Positions 34,470 to 46,800 of a stretch of DNA of 64,000 nucleotides are shown piece after piece (position 1 is the first letter of the stretch; each line of letters begins with the position of its first letter). A model generated the notes under the pieces. That model was given only the letters and a program-made list of their open reading frames with translations. It was not told the DNA's origin and made no database searches. Source of the stretch: Dysidea avara (lineage: Eukaryota > Porifera > Demospongiae > Dictyoceratida > Dysideidae); the NCBI RefSeq assembly GCF_963678975.1, contig NC_089274.1, positions 48,948,075 through 49,012,074 on the forward strand. The letters run 5' to 3'. The translations under genes were made by a program, and so were the position numbers.

Positions 34470-37400
34470 ATGGAACGATTTATGATTGTTTTGATCAGTT
34501 GGTTAGTGCTTGCAGCACTCAAAGGTCAGGAGTCAACATAATAGCTACGTAGCTAGTTGTGCATGAACTCCAGAGTGCCATTACCGAAAATTGTTTATGT
34601 AGAAACGACTAGTGCTCAACAACAACAGTGTTTCCAGTCAACCTCAGATTGCAGCGGTACAGCCAGCAGCACTGGAATGTCGATGAGTGATTGTTGTGCC
34701 TCAGGTGGAATGTCTCACGACAATGGATCTGGATCATGTATGCTATGCCCCGCAGGTATGCTACTTTTGAGTAATTAAAAAATGTCCTCAAACAGATAAG
34801 TCCTCTTCTACGTGCATGGGTAAAGAGCAACATCAGTAGCACAACCAAAAGTACCAAGTCATCAATCAACCCCTAGTACAACACCAAAAGCTGTTATGAT
34901 TAGCAGATTAGGCAATGTTACTGCTAAAAATGCATGCTGTCTGGCCTTTCTTGTTATCACAGGATCGTGATCACTGGTATTAAACACACTGTATGCAGGA
35001 TATGCAATGGTTAGCTACAGTCAGGTGAATTTCATTATCATACATCAAGTTTCCACAAGTTTTGCAATTCACATTACCTACAGTTACGTATGAGATTCAC
35101 TGTTAAAACTGATGACCTATAAGTGCTAATTTTGACTGCTTCAGTCAAAAAAGCACCTCCTAGCCTACTAAGTGCTACCATAGCACTTAAATTTTAACAG
35201 TGTTGAGCATCGTTATAACTTAGATAACCATTTTCCTTTACATAAAAGAAAGGATCTGGTAAGTAGAGATCCCAGTTTATACTCATTTATTTATTTATCT
35301 TATATATTAAGACTTCACAGCACAAGTGCTGAAGGTCTGTAGGACTCCTGGTCCTACAACCTGTTTAAAGTTGTTACAGAAAGTATGTTTGAAAAGGTGG
35401 AGAAAGGAGAAAAAGCCCATGACTGGACCTGGGCAGCCTCGAACTTGCAGCCATCCGATTAACGCTTGAATGCTTTCAGCTAGGAGTCTGCCAGGCAGTC
35501 AAGATGTCTTCTTGTTAATTTCAAGTATAGAAGTTCTGCTCAGAGTATGTCATCATTGTTGTTCAGTATTATTGCTTATTTATTGCTTAGCAACAGAATT
35601 AGTGTATAAATTTTAGATTTACCTGCATGGGCTGCATACAGTGAAATGAGTACTGTATCATTCAATCTTTGTTGCATGGCTTGAAACTATAAGCTATGGT
35701 GGATCTAGATGGGCTTTTCAATAAGGCACAAACACATGTTTTAACTTTAGCTCTGGCAGTATAGTATTACCTAGTCAGAGCAGTTTACCCTATACATGAT
35801 CTATAGTCTGGGATAGTGGTGTGCGATATCAGGATTTTTATTTCGATACGATATTGGTGTAAATATCGAAATTTCGATTCGATTTTCGATAATTTTTAAT
35901 TTTGTGGGTGGTGCAATTGCGTGGGCGGCCGATATTTATAAATATGCTTGAAATACAATTTACACACTAAAACTATTGCATAAAACTAATAATAAGCCTA
36001 GAAAACTGGTAGACAAGTTTTTAAAGTGGCTAGATAGTACAGAACCAACCTTCATTTCTAGCGTGATTGCGCAATCACACACTAAATGCTGTAGATTTAT
36101 CGAAATATTCTTCGATAATTCGATACTTATCGCAAAATATTACCGTTTCGATAAATATCGAAATCTGCTAAAGCAGTATCGAAAATCGATACGATAAAGA
36201 TATTGACAAAATTATCACGAAATCGATATTATTTCGATATATCGTACATCACTAATTAATAGTCCACAAGTTCCACTAGTCAGCCGTACACTTTTTACAC
36301 TATAAAAAATGTCTGCAAGAAGTGAGTAGCTACGTATTATTAAGTGGGTGTGGCTCCATGTAAGTTTACATGCAGCTACAGAATTTCCAGAAGTTAGTTA
36401 TCTACATTTTCAAGTAGCAACACAGATCTGGTGATGCATGCATGTCCACAGAGCACAGCTGGTACAATTCCGATAAGTGGGCGTGGCTCTACATACCCCG
36501 CACAGACAGCAAAGCATATTCCTGAATGGTGGGTGTGGCTCCACGTAAGTTTCTTGAGTGTTTACAACTGTATTTCCATCAATACAATCGAGCTTGTTAA
36601 CTTATAGTCACACGTGAGCTCATCCGGGTCAGACCCAGATATTCAGTGAAGTGGACAAGACCCACTTGACCCGGACAAAATGTGACCCAAATACAGGCCT
36701 GTAGGGAAGGGGGGTTCTGAAGAACCCCCTCTTCAGTAAAAAGGTCCACAATTTCAGTAGAAAGGTCCACAGTTTTAGTAGAAAGGTCCAAAATTTTATC
36801 ATTTTTAGTGACTGAAAGTCTGAAATGTCACCAAACTTAGCCTTTTTGGTATGTATTTTCAAAAAAATTTCCTGGGGAGGGCCATAACCTCAGATACTTC
36901 TTTAGCACACTGTGATGCAAACCACACAAAAGGTCCACCTTTTTGTCTAAAGAACCTACCCAGGTAAAAGTCTGGCTACGGCCCTGAAATGACCTGAATA
37001 ATCTGGATGACCTGGCCCACTTACAATGCTGATAGGAATTATTTTGTATATATGCGTTGACTAGATTGTCTATCACTGTACAGATCCAATGTGTTACACT
37101 GAAGCATGTAACTGTACTGGAAATACTAGCAACACGTCTCCTACTGACATGAATCACTGTTGCAGTGGTGGTCTTAATGGAGTGTCCTTTAGTGATGCTA
37201 ATGGCATCTGTTCGCCATGTCCTGGAGGTATATCATCAGCACATTCACCAACAGTAATACTAACTACATTATTGCATGTAGATTGTCATTCCACAACTGC
37301 TGACTGCACGGGAACAATTATGGCTAATGGAATGGGTGTTAGTGAAAGAAGGTGTTGTTCTACTTTGGGAGGAACTTCATTTGATGTAAATGGTCAATGT

Positions 37401-38276
37401 TTTGAATGTACAGGAGGTAAGCATAGATATCACCTGAAGACATCAAATTACTATTGGCATGTTCACTTACAGGAGTATACTGTGGACAAGATCCTCATTT
37501 TGCTGTGCCATTATCAGATGGACAGCTACTGTGTTACAGTGTGCAAGGATTAGCATACTTTGCATTCAACCTAATTTCTGACCCCACCATCAACATTAAT
37601 GCCTACTTTATTCCTCCTGAGAAGAAGGAGGATTTTAAGGAGTATGCCACCTTCTTAGGAGACATCGGTATTATGATTCAACCGAACAATTGTGAGGGTA
37701 AATGTAAAACTGAGGACATCACCAAGATCACCATCTCAGCCAGTGACAGAAGTGTCCTCCTTGATGGTAGTAGGACAGTACTCAGTGATCGTCCAGTTCA
37801 TGTTATGGTGGATAACACAACTGCCACAATTCAACTGGGAGAGAAATTGAAGAAGGGAGAACACCCTAATATGATTGTATCAGTGAAGAAACCAACACTG
37901 TCATTTAAGGTCAATTTTGTCAATGAACATCTTGACCTGGCTGTGATGGATGATAATGGTATCAGTGATGGCTGTCATGGAATAATGGGTAAGTTCCATA
38001 CTCCATTCCATTCCATAATACAATGGAGTATACTATACAGGTCAGTTCCTTCGTAGAGAACCAGAGATTGAGAATGGAGTTTTGAGGCTCAATGGAAGGC
38101 AGATAGAAACTGAAGAGAAGGCAGCCTGGGATTTTCTGCGTACTGAAAAGATGTGTCTACATGCTAAACCATTGTATGGCTATCAAGCAGAAGGGATCAT
38201 AGAAGGGAAGTATACTGACTACATCGTGGAGAGTATCTTCTCTCCACACTTCCAGTACAGCAAGTTTAAGCTGTAA
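34470..38276 (+). CDS. Secreted protein: cysteine-rich modules plus ITIH C-terminal-like domain (copy B)
   Basis: Exons 34470-34524, 34603-34755, 37084-37227, 37282-37416, 37473-37988, 38041-38276; all introns GT-AG and phase 1; joined CDS 1239 nt, 412 residues. Exon 1 is a signal peptide starting MERFMIVLISW. Exons 2-4 each encode one module of pattern C-x6-C-x13..15-CC-x13..15-C-x2-C (exon 3 has an extra cysteine). Exons 5-6 resemble the C-terminal domain of inter-alpha-trypsin inhibitor heavy chains: GQDPHFAVPL, then LLCYSVQG, TININAYFI, GCHGIMG joined across the last intron to QFL, and EGKYTDYI near the end. No von Willebrand A domain, normally found in ITIH proteins, is present. Likely extracellular; function and partners unknown. 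A decayed copy lies at 1782-17189. The 2.3-kb second intron holds a SINE and two MITE-like elements. Confidence 0.85.
35098..35202. repeat. Small MITE with inverted ends
   Basis: Ends cactgttaaaa and ttttaacagtg. The interior (gcttcagtcaaaaaagcac) is related to the ends of the segmental duplications at 28655-28770 and 32560-32680. Confidence 0.75.
35290..35525 (-). mobile_element. tRNA-derived SINE, family S1 (minus)
   Basis: Reverse complement carries the B-box-like gcaagttcgaggctgc, the same body as 14780-14998, and an (a/t)-rich tail at 35286-35300. Lies in intron 2 of copy B. Confidence 0.8.
35815..36253. mobile_element. hAT-like non-autonomous element rich in tatcgaaa blocks
   Basis: Ends agtggtgtgcgatat and (inverted) agtgatgtacgatat. 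The interior is full of ttcgataat/atatcgaaa repeats. I could not see a clear target duplication. No transposase. Confidence 0.65.
36733..36795. repeat. Three ~20-bp tandem repeats
   Basis: Unit close to agtagaaaggtccacaattt. The surrounding 36600-37010 looks like an older dispersed repeat (the phrase aaggtccac recurs at 36940) but has no defined ends. Confidence 0.6.
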
Positions 38277-38423
38277 ACTTCACACCTTATTTGGTGTGTT
38301 GAGAATCAAACTCAATTTAGTTGGTAGTTATAAAAACAGTAGCAACTTCATGGTTATAGTTATGTAGTTATCTTTTTTGCAATAATAGGAATTATTGTGG
38401 CCATGAGTAATGTTGAGTATGTA

Positions 38424-38635
38424 CAGTGGAACCTAAGTTATCCGGACCGCACTTATCCGGATTCTCGGTTAACCAAACTACGGAAATGACTACTCTATAC
38501 TGTTATTATTAGGCTACCACTGATATTTTTACAAAATTTTTTAAGGTTATTTATACACAGTTTCAGAGATATGGACTTTTCAGACTGACAGACCACCCTT
38601 GGTCCCAAGGGGTTCGGGTAACTGAGGTTCCACTG
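38424..38635. mobile_element. Tc1/mariner-pogo-like MITE with TA target duplication
   Basis: Inverted ends cagtggaacctaagttatc and its near complement (ggtaactgaggttccactg), flanked by TA on both sides. 212 bp, no coding. The corresponding point in the copy A flank (near 17310) has a single uninterrupted tatgtattcagagg, the empty site. Relatives at 46664-46903 and 49534-49736. Confidence 0.9.
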
Positions 38636-38639
38636 TATT

Positions 38640-40680
38640 CAGAGGAGAGGTAGCCATCAATAATGTTATTATTATAGTCATCACTGCACATGAAACAAAT
38701 AGTGCCCAGTATATACAGAAACACCATAGGCATTCAAAGTGACTTCCTTACTGACCAGGTTGTCTACATATATAAGCAGTTAAGTGTCAGCATCATGAAA
38801 TTTTACAGTAGCTACGTAGCAAGAATTAATATTGTTGGGGCTCCCAGTAATGCTTGCCTAGTTTAAGCATGTCATACAACAAAACTGCTCTATTAGAGTA
38901 GCTATTTTATAGCTAATACAGCAGTTGTATTGTATAATATAAGCATTGCTGTATTGTAGAGCTCGATATTACTACTAGTACTAGTTATCAAAGACACTCA
39001 ACCTTACCATGAATAATCCAATTACACACCACGTATACATATCTGCTTTTCTAACACTACAGTGGTAAAAATTGTTATGTATTACAGTTGTAATCTTTGT
39101 TGTGCATGCTCTACTGGACTTTCACAGTTACCTTAACTTTAACAATATCATGTTTACTTCTTTTTTGACTAAGCACAGATATGCATAATTTATCACGATA
39201 GTATGATGGTATACTATCACAATCATGATTATTACTCACTATCACAATAATCGATAGATCACAACTATTGCTCAGTTCTACTGTATTGTCCTTGCTGGAA
39301 CATATGATGCAGAACTACACACCAAACACATGAGCACAATATAAAACTTTACTTAGGCACTTCTGGTGTGACTACAAATAAAGCACATGTTTATATGTAG
39401 CAAAGATAATAGGTGCTAAGACTTTCGTAGCCTTTTAAACAGATTTTAAGACTTCACAACCATCTTCAAAGGCCATAATGACAAAAACCAACCTACTAAG
39501 GAGTGATCATTGCTACTTAAAAAATACGACAACTAACAAGAGAATCTGCTCTCCCCAATCACCTACAACTTACCCTGTTTGTGCCCCTCTCCTTGCCAGC
39601 TCCTGGATCCACCCCGATTGGTATTTCAAATTCAATATATTTTAGTTTCAGTCACAATTAGTATAGTATAAATTAAAATGCTAAACTAATAGTTTTAGTT
39701 ATAGCTAGTAATAATAAAACAACACTACATATCATAACAAGCCCCTATACTACTACCCCCAAGTAAACGGGTTGGCTGAAGCGGAACTGTTGATGGGGAG
39801 GACATGTGCACATAATTTTTATAGGTTATAACACAACAGTGCCCACTCCAATTAAACAAGCATACTTCAAATGCCTTAATTATGCTCCGTTATGTGACTT
39901 GTATCAAGAAGTGACAAGCTATATCTATATGCAGTCACTGAGAGTATATAGTTCTAAATCTGATTATGTGTGTAATATGCGTGATTATGGCAGTGTTTTT
40001 TCTAGGATTTCTCCTTTGGGGGAGCCAGGAATTTGGGCACTTGTCCAAGTTCACAACTATATAAAACAGTTGAAATAGCTAGTTGCTGGACTAGTTAGTC
40101 AAGGCTACCTCATGAGTGTTGATTGGTATTAGGTGAAACCAGTTGCTATATGATGTATGACAGCATGAGTGTTGTGATGATGATGATGATAATAATGTAA
40201 ATACGTAACTTAATGTAGACTGCAAAATTAATGTGGAATCTGTTAAATAAACAGTTTGTGTGAGATATTGTATTGGCCATAATTGCATAATACCACCAGA
40301 CACTTAATCTAGTAACGTAAAAAAAATTGGGTGGATGCCTTCCAAGAAAATTGTAGGATGGTTAGCCGTTCTTAAAAACAAGGAAATTTTTAACTTTCTA
40401 AGATTAAATTTGAGGGTATTTCTGCTGGTTGTGCAAGCTATTCTGAAAGCAAACTGGCTTAAACAAACTTTAAAACTACACTTTCTGAGATTGAATTTAA
40501 GGACAACTTTGGGTGTTGAGTGCGCTATTTAGTTAAGATAGCTACTATTTTAAGTTCACAGTTCTGTCATGTTCTCCTATAGTGTAGGCTGAAACTTAAT
40601 CTTTCACTATATAGATGTAGTGATAATTCAAATGGTTTGTTCATCATGCAGGAACACTGGAAAGATTTATGGAGTGTGGG
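38640..40680. other. No gene seen
   Basis: After the remaining copy B flank (to about 38780) I see only AT-rich unassigned sequence, including one TGACTGCTCTATTAGAGTA-like motif at 38884. The open frame at 39806-40078 has no features of a real protein. Confidence 0.45.
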
Positions 40681-40682
40681 GG

Positions 40683-40816
40683 ACAAAGCTAGCCATCAAA
40701 AATCAAACACAAACTGAAAAGCAGTAACAAAGCTAGCCATCAAAAATCAAACACAAACTGAAAAGCAGTAACAAAGCTAGCCATCAAAAATCAAACACAA
40801 ACTGAAAAGCAGTAAC
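40683..40816. repeat. 44-bp tandem repeat, three copies
   Basis: Perfect or near-perfect copies starting at 40683, 40727 and 40771, each containing gctagccatcaaaaatc and aaactgaaaagcag. Confidence 0.9.
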
Positions 40817-40819
40817 ACC

Positions 40820-42050
40820 CATGCATGCAGACAGCTAGAAGGGTCACATCGATAAGGTTATACTGTAGCTCAGTTACATTACGTGCATTTATATAAAGTT
40901 GTTGTAATGTGTGTTATCACTAGCCCTCTATACATCTAATGCATGCATTATTATATCACATATAAAATTATAGCCACATTAAAATCTATACTCTCTGACT
41001 CACTATATGGATTAACAGTTGCTATCCATAAAGTGAGAGAATACATGTACCTTGAAGGATTGGAGTGAGCATTGGGATGTCTATCCTTGCAAGGATTTGG
41101 CAAAAAGTGTAAATCACATAAACATCACACTATTGATAACTTTCACTTTCGGAATTTCTGTTTAATGACTGCTATCTTGACAGCATCAGTCAAATTAGTT
41201 AGTCATCATTATAGTCAGCATCTCCCATACTCTCACAGACTCACACATTACACTGAAAGTTGTTGCTACCTTCATTTGTCCTTGATGTGTATGTATCTTT
41301 GTCATCATAAAATGTCAAGGAACATGGACATTTTTTACAGTCACTCCACTCCACTACTCCAGTTATAATTTCAACTACAATATATGTGCCAAAACACTGT
41401 AAAGTGTTAATAATAAGTGCATGCTTTCAAGTTAAACAATAGCTACAGCAGATGACTTGAATATTGCAGCCAGCTCACAAATTTATGCTAGCTATAGCTA
41501 CATATGTAGCCCTAAGATGAGATTCTTACTCCATACAGGGACATTGTTCAGGCTGGCTTATGATAAGAATTTTTAAGTGTCAGGACAAATTTCCTGACAA
41601 AATTGGACAAACATGAAGTTGACATGAAGTTGACTGGACACACCAATACACTGTTTAGTAAATGTACTACACTTTGCCTGTTGTGCTGCCAAGTAGCCTG
41701 AGTGTTGTTTGCTATAGCCACAAAACCATTGGTTGGCATTGGTATATTTATTGTCCCTCCATCATTACCAAAAGGAGTTTGCTATTGGATACACAAAATC
41801 AAAATTCCTCACAGTGCTCTGATCAAATTTAAGTGAAACTGTGTAGTGTGTGATGTGTATGCATTACAGTTATGTGTTTTGGTAACTGGCGCCCTGATAG
41901 TTTGTTGGTAACGTCTTAAGGTTGGATCTGATATGACTGGTGAAACTGACTCATGGTTATCACAATTTTCTCTTTGGATCACTGCCATATGATTGATCAT
42001 TGAGGAAATTGTCAACGTAAGGAGGAATTTTGATTTTGTGTACCCCATAA
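40820..42050. other. No gene seen
   Basis: AT-rich sequence. A fragment near 41385-41420 (cactgtaaagtgttaataata) matches the SINE S2 tail. The open frames at 41072 and 41809 are not supported by composition or homology that I recognise. Confidence 0.45.
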
Positions 42051-42281
42051 ATTACATTACATCTCCATCATTACAAAAAGAAGTGTGTAAATAACTTTAT
42101 ATAAAAAAAGGGGAGTATGTGATTAGGGTATCATTTATATAAGTTCTTGGATTGTGGAGGACTTTAAGGAGGGTGCTTGAAAGTATTTATTAAATTAGCA
42201 CAAGTCAATAGTTTTATACAGTCTGGTTGAGTGTACCATTATTGCACACTCCTTTTTGTAACAATGGAGATGTAATGTAAT
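42051..42281. repeat. Hairpin-ended MITE
   Basis: Arms 42051-42088 and 42245-42281 are inverted copies (attacattacatctccat ... aaaaagRagtgtg), with about 155 bp between them. Confidence 0.75.
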
Positions 42282-42769
42282 TAGATAACCATGCTGTGAT
42301 CTTGTATAATATTGCACATGCTTTATCATGAGATCATTCTCAATACGTTGTTACAGCAAGAATGTGGCACCCAACTGGTAGTTATTGTTATTATTTCACA
42401 ATTGTAAAACTCATATCGGCATGAGTATGATGCAAAGCAAGCAAGCGTAAGTATAGTATAACTAAATAAGTACTTATAGTTAAGTAATTAATCAGTAACT
42501 AAGTGGTTAGTTAAATAATTAATTAAGTATTAAGTAAAGTGATCACTGGTGAGACTTGCTCTAGAGTTGCTGTGTTCACAGTGTCACTTGGCAAAGTATT
42601 CCATTGAAGATTATATATATGTGTGAAAAAACCTGAACTTGTAGCTATCAACTGTTGAGGATATTGTAATGAATCTTTTGTTGTGTGAGAAAGTTTTTGA
42701 TCACACCCTGGGAGTGAAACGTCTATTTGAATTGATTATGCTTTGCCTGTGTGGGGGCCACTTCTCAAC

Positions 42770-43326
42770 AAATCACAAGTGGTATGTCTTACAGCATCTA
42801 CAAAACAGAGCGATTTGAATATCCATGTGTTTGAGAAAATGTGATCATGTCTCTTTACATTGTCGCCAATTAAACTGGCTACCGATCTCACACCAGATTA
42901 TGTTTAAATCAGCCTGTGCCATGTATCACCACTACCATCATGATAAACAGCCTTGTTTGTTCCTTGATCCTCCTATTGTGTTTGGAGTACAGCATAGTTA
43001 CAACACACGGTGTAAAGACTGTTTTGCCAACCCACCTAGTTACCATTTATCACCGACTAAAAACTATTTCCATTCCTCTGCTACAACATGGTAGAATTCT
43101 CTTATGAAATCTATTCCAATTGATTGTAATTACAATTCCTTTGTATTCTCTGTTAAGGACTTTTATCTCAATACTCAAATCAATTAATTGTGATTATAGT
43201 TAGTTTCTTGTGTTTGTATTGTTTGAGTAGTTAGTTTCTTGTGTCTATGTTTTTGTACTCTGTTGTATGTATGTGTGCTCCAGTAGGGAAGAACGGCTCT
43301 GCCGACTACTGTGAGGATAAACAATA

Positions 43327-43353
<27 letters not shown>
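42770..43353 (+). mobile_element. LINE 3'-end fragment with (AATC)n tail
   Basis: A frame with LQHLQNRAI, then LNWLPISHQIMFKSA and HSYNTRCKDCF gives the typical RT C-terminal tail. A 3' UTR with gggaagaacggctctgcc and an (aatc)n tail at 43325-43353 follow. 5'-truncated; stop after SATTW. Confidence 0.8.
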
Positions 43354-43357
<4 letters not shown>

Positions 43358-43882
43358 AGGCCATTTAGGATTTTATAGAAAACACATAGAGACTGAATAG
43401 CTCATTGTTAGACAGTCAGGCATGCAGAGCTCAGACACTGGTAGGCTTCCCTTTAAAAGGACATAATGTCCTGCCAAATCGGCCAGAAAATGGGTTAGCT
43501 ATTTGTCAGGAATTTGTCCGTTGTTTGAACCTTTACCATAAGTCCAGACTCCTGCATTGTTTTTGACAAGGCCCGGGTTTTCTAATTTTGTTACCTACAC
43601 AGGATAGCTAACATCAGCTGAAGAGTATCTGTGTTCTTATCACTTCACACACATCAGTGTGTGGAGTCTTCACTAATGCATGCTGTTGTCCAACTTTCAG
43701 TAACATGATGAAAAAATAGACAGCATCATTAGGCACTCATAAGACTACCCCCCGTGTCTGTATAGAAACTGTCGTAAATCCAAATAACCGGAATTTTTCA
43801 CCAGGTGGTGCAATATCAAACTCCGGAAATGTACGGATAGAATACGGTGTGTGGCGCAATCTAGTGAAATATATAGAGCAGG

Positions 43883-46800
43883 ATGCCGAGTTCGGATACT
43901 AATAAGTTTATCAACATCTTGGTGCTAGGGTTTGGATTCTTCTCTCTATTTACAGCATTTCAGACTTCAGGACTATTGCAGGTAAACAGATAATAGCTGT
44001 ACGCTCAGTTTTTTTGACTCAACGTACCCTACGCTGCTAATATTTTGCCTCTCTAGCCCACGTCACTCAGCAGTTACTTTTCAAAAGATTGTGTAAGTGT
44101 TTGATCTATTAGGATCGTGACAGAACAAGTGTATTAACCGCCAATTTTTATACCGTAGAACGCGTCACACCCTCTTAAATATGCAGGTGAGCACCAATTA
44201 GGATTGTACTCTGTAATTCATTGTCTTTGTTTTTTTTTCAGACAAGATTGGATACATCAAGTGAGCGATTAGAGTTTGTCAGCGTTACAATTGTGTTCCC
44301 ACTGCAGCTATTTTATCATCTATGGAATGTTGTCCGTGTCAAACTGGGTGGCTGCACCAATTGTGGCCGTCCTCACTCCCAAGTGGTCAATGGTGATTGG
44401 GGCAGCTGCTTATTGGTGAGAAAATATTGTCCAAGAAACTTGTGTTGAGTCATTTTGTATGTTTAGTGCTAGAAATAAACAGTCATTTGATCGTTTTCCC
44501 TTTTCACTGATTTAGTCCCATTACTAATAATATGTTTCTCTTTTTAAAAAAAACAAATTTTGAGCTGCTTTTTCACTGAATTTTACTGACTTAGAATTTT
44601 TTGCATGGTCAATTTAGATAATGTATCGATTATTCTGTGTGTACTATATCTATTTATGTTACATTTTATATTGAAGTTTAAAAATAGAAACAGATGCCTT
44701 TCTGTGACCTGGCTTGTTTCAAGAACAACGCTAAATCTGCTAAACAAACTATTTTTACATTCTCTAATTCTAGTATGTAATCCTGTAGAGTAGGGATGGG
44801 GGGATAGAGTTGTGGCACTTTGTTATTAGACTATGAACAATTTTAAGCTACAAATAGATGTCCATCAATTGCCTTTTCCTTGTAGTTGCTGTACCAATTG
44901 ATCAAATTTCTTTTTTTTTCCAGCAGTACAGTGCTATTCCACAACTGAAGCTATTAAATAAATTAGAGTGCCTGAAGCATTTGAGACTGTGTCAGCAAAA
45001 ACCCGACTTGTTCACACAAGCATGCGTATTGAGAAAATCAAAAAAAAATCGTTAAATTTATGCATGCTAAAAAAATGCAAGTTTTTATTGGACCATTATT
45101 TATTTTATTTATTAATTACTTGGAGAAGGAAGACACAAATTGAGTAAAACTGTACACCATCTTATTCGCCTGCTCGTCAAGAGTTTGAAAATCTTGGTGT
45201 CGTTTCTGTAGCCTCAACAGTGTGTGTGTGTCACGTGCGTTTGTTTATGATGCGGTAAACGTAAGCAAGATCGTCATCATTTCTTCAACTAAACTGCCTT
45301 CATACTCATATGTATAAGTGATACAGGGCTAACACTATACTTTGGCTGATTTGCTAATCCATGGTGAACATTTTGCAACGCTGTAGACTAACGGAAGTTA
45401 TGGCTGCGAATGTAAGTGACTGTACTTTATTTTCAGTATGGTCGCTGTACAAATCAATTATTTTGCTCTTCCTACTGTCTAGCGCTATAATTCCAAAGCT
45501 ACTCACCACAGAAGGCTGAAACTTTAGCGATCCATTCCTTGGACACTGTAGATAATGCTGAGAAAAACAATTGGAAGGTGTTCAAACAAGTTGGGTTTTT
45601 GCTGAGATGGTCACATTTATAGTCATAACAGATACAACAAAGAGACATTTGAGAAATATATGTTTGTTCTCAGCCGGTCAAGTTTTACGGTGCAGAGTTC
45701 ATGTACAAATGACTTGCGACTATAAGTTGTCTATACCTAATTAGATTTATCATTTGTTAATTGATCATACATGTACAGAGTATTTATGTTTGTATGGTTT
45801 CCATTTAGCCTCTTCATGGGAGCCCTGATTCATCCTATAATCTATGCAGTGTTTATAGCAGCAGCTGTGCTGGGGTTTGCAGCTGGCTGTGAGTAGTACA
45901 GTACTGTGTATGTATGACAAGTAATTTTTGAGGAAGAATTGTTTTGTTGTTTTTGTACTTTGCTAAATTCTAAAATAGCAGACGTTATGTACCGAATCAT
46001 TTAAAAGTGTCCATACATGAAGAACAACAATAACTCAAACTTCAAAATTTTTGTCTGTTTTTTAGTTAAAACAAATATAGTTGGAAATTTTTGAGGGAAA
46101 TAAATTTTCTGAATTTCACGAGAGATGACAGTTTTGTGAAAATTATATTTGAGATTAATGTATCACTGATAATCGTGGAACGTTGTGGCTGCAACAAAAT
46201 GTCTTGTTTAATAAAATGCAAAGTTTGTACTAAAATTTTGTCCCTCGAAAATGCTAAGTATTATTCAAGTAATAGCCCATCTTAAACAGGAGCCTTAGGT
46301 CCTAGTAGCAATGTGTGTGTATAATCTCTTTTGAAGTGACAATCAATAGTGACATACTGTTAAATTGGACTAGAGTAAACTTCTTCTGATTGTTCCCATA
46401 ATTGATTTGCTATTGCCTGGACAAACCATCATATTTGAAAACTTGTAAGGAAATAGATTATAGGTAGTCCCTTTTTGTATGGGTGTGGTTTATACATCTG
46501 AAAACTTACCAAGATGGTTCGTATGTTAATGTCATTGGCATACAATAAACAAACAAGGTCCCCACAAAAACTATTGATGAATTAAATCCCCTCACTGCCA
46601 AATGTGTAGAGGCCTCTAATGTACTGCTTCTAAACTGCTATAATTTACACACCATACCATATATAGTGGAACCTCAGTTATCCGGACCCTACTTATCCGG
46701 ATTCTCGGTTAACCAAACTACGGAAATGACTGCTCTATTAGAGTAGTGACTGTTCTATTAGGGTAGTTGATAATACTGAAATTTAAAAAAAATGTTCTTT

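Noticed and set aside
39806-40078. 90-codon open frame on plus
   Set aside because: No domain, no splice partners, and no paralogue in the window.
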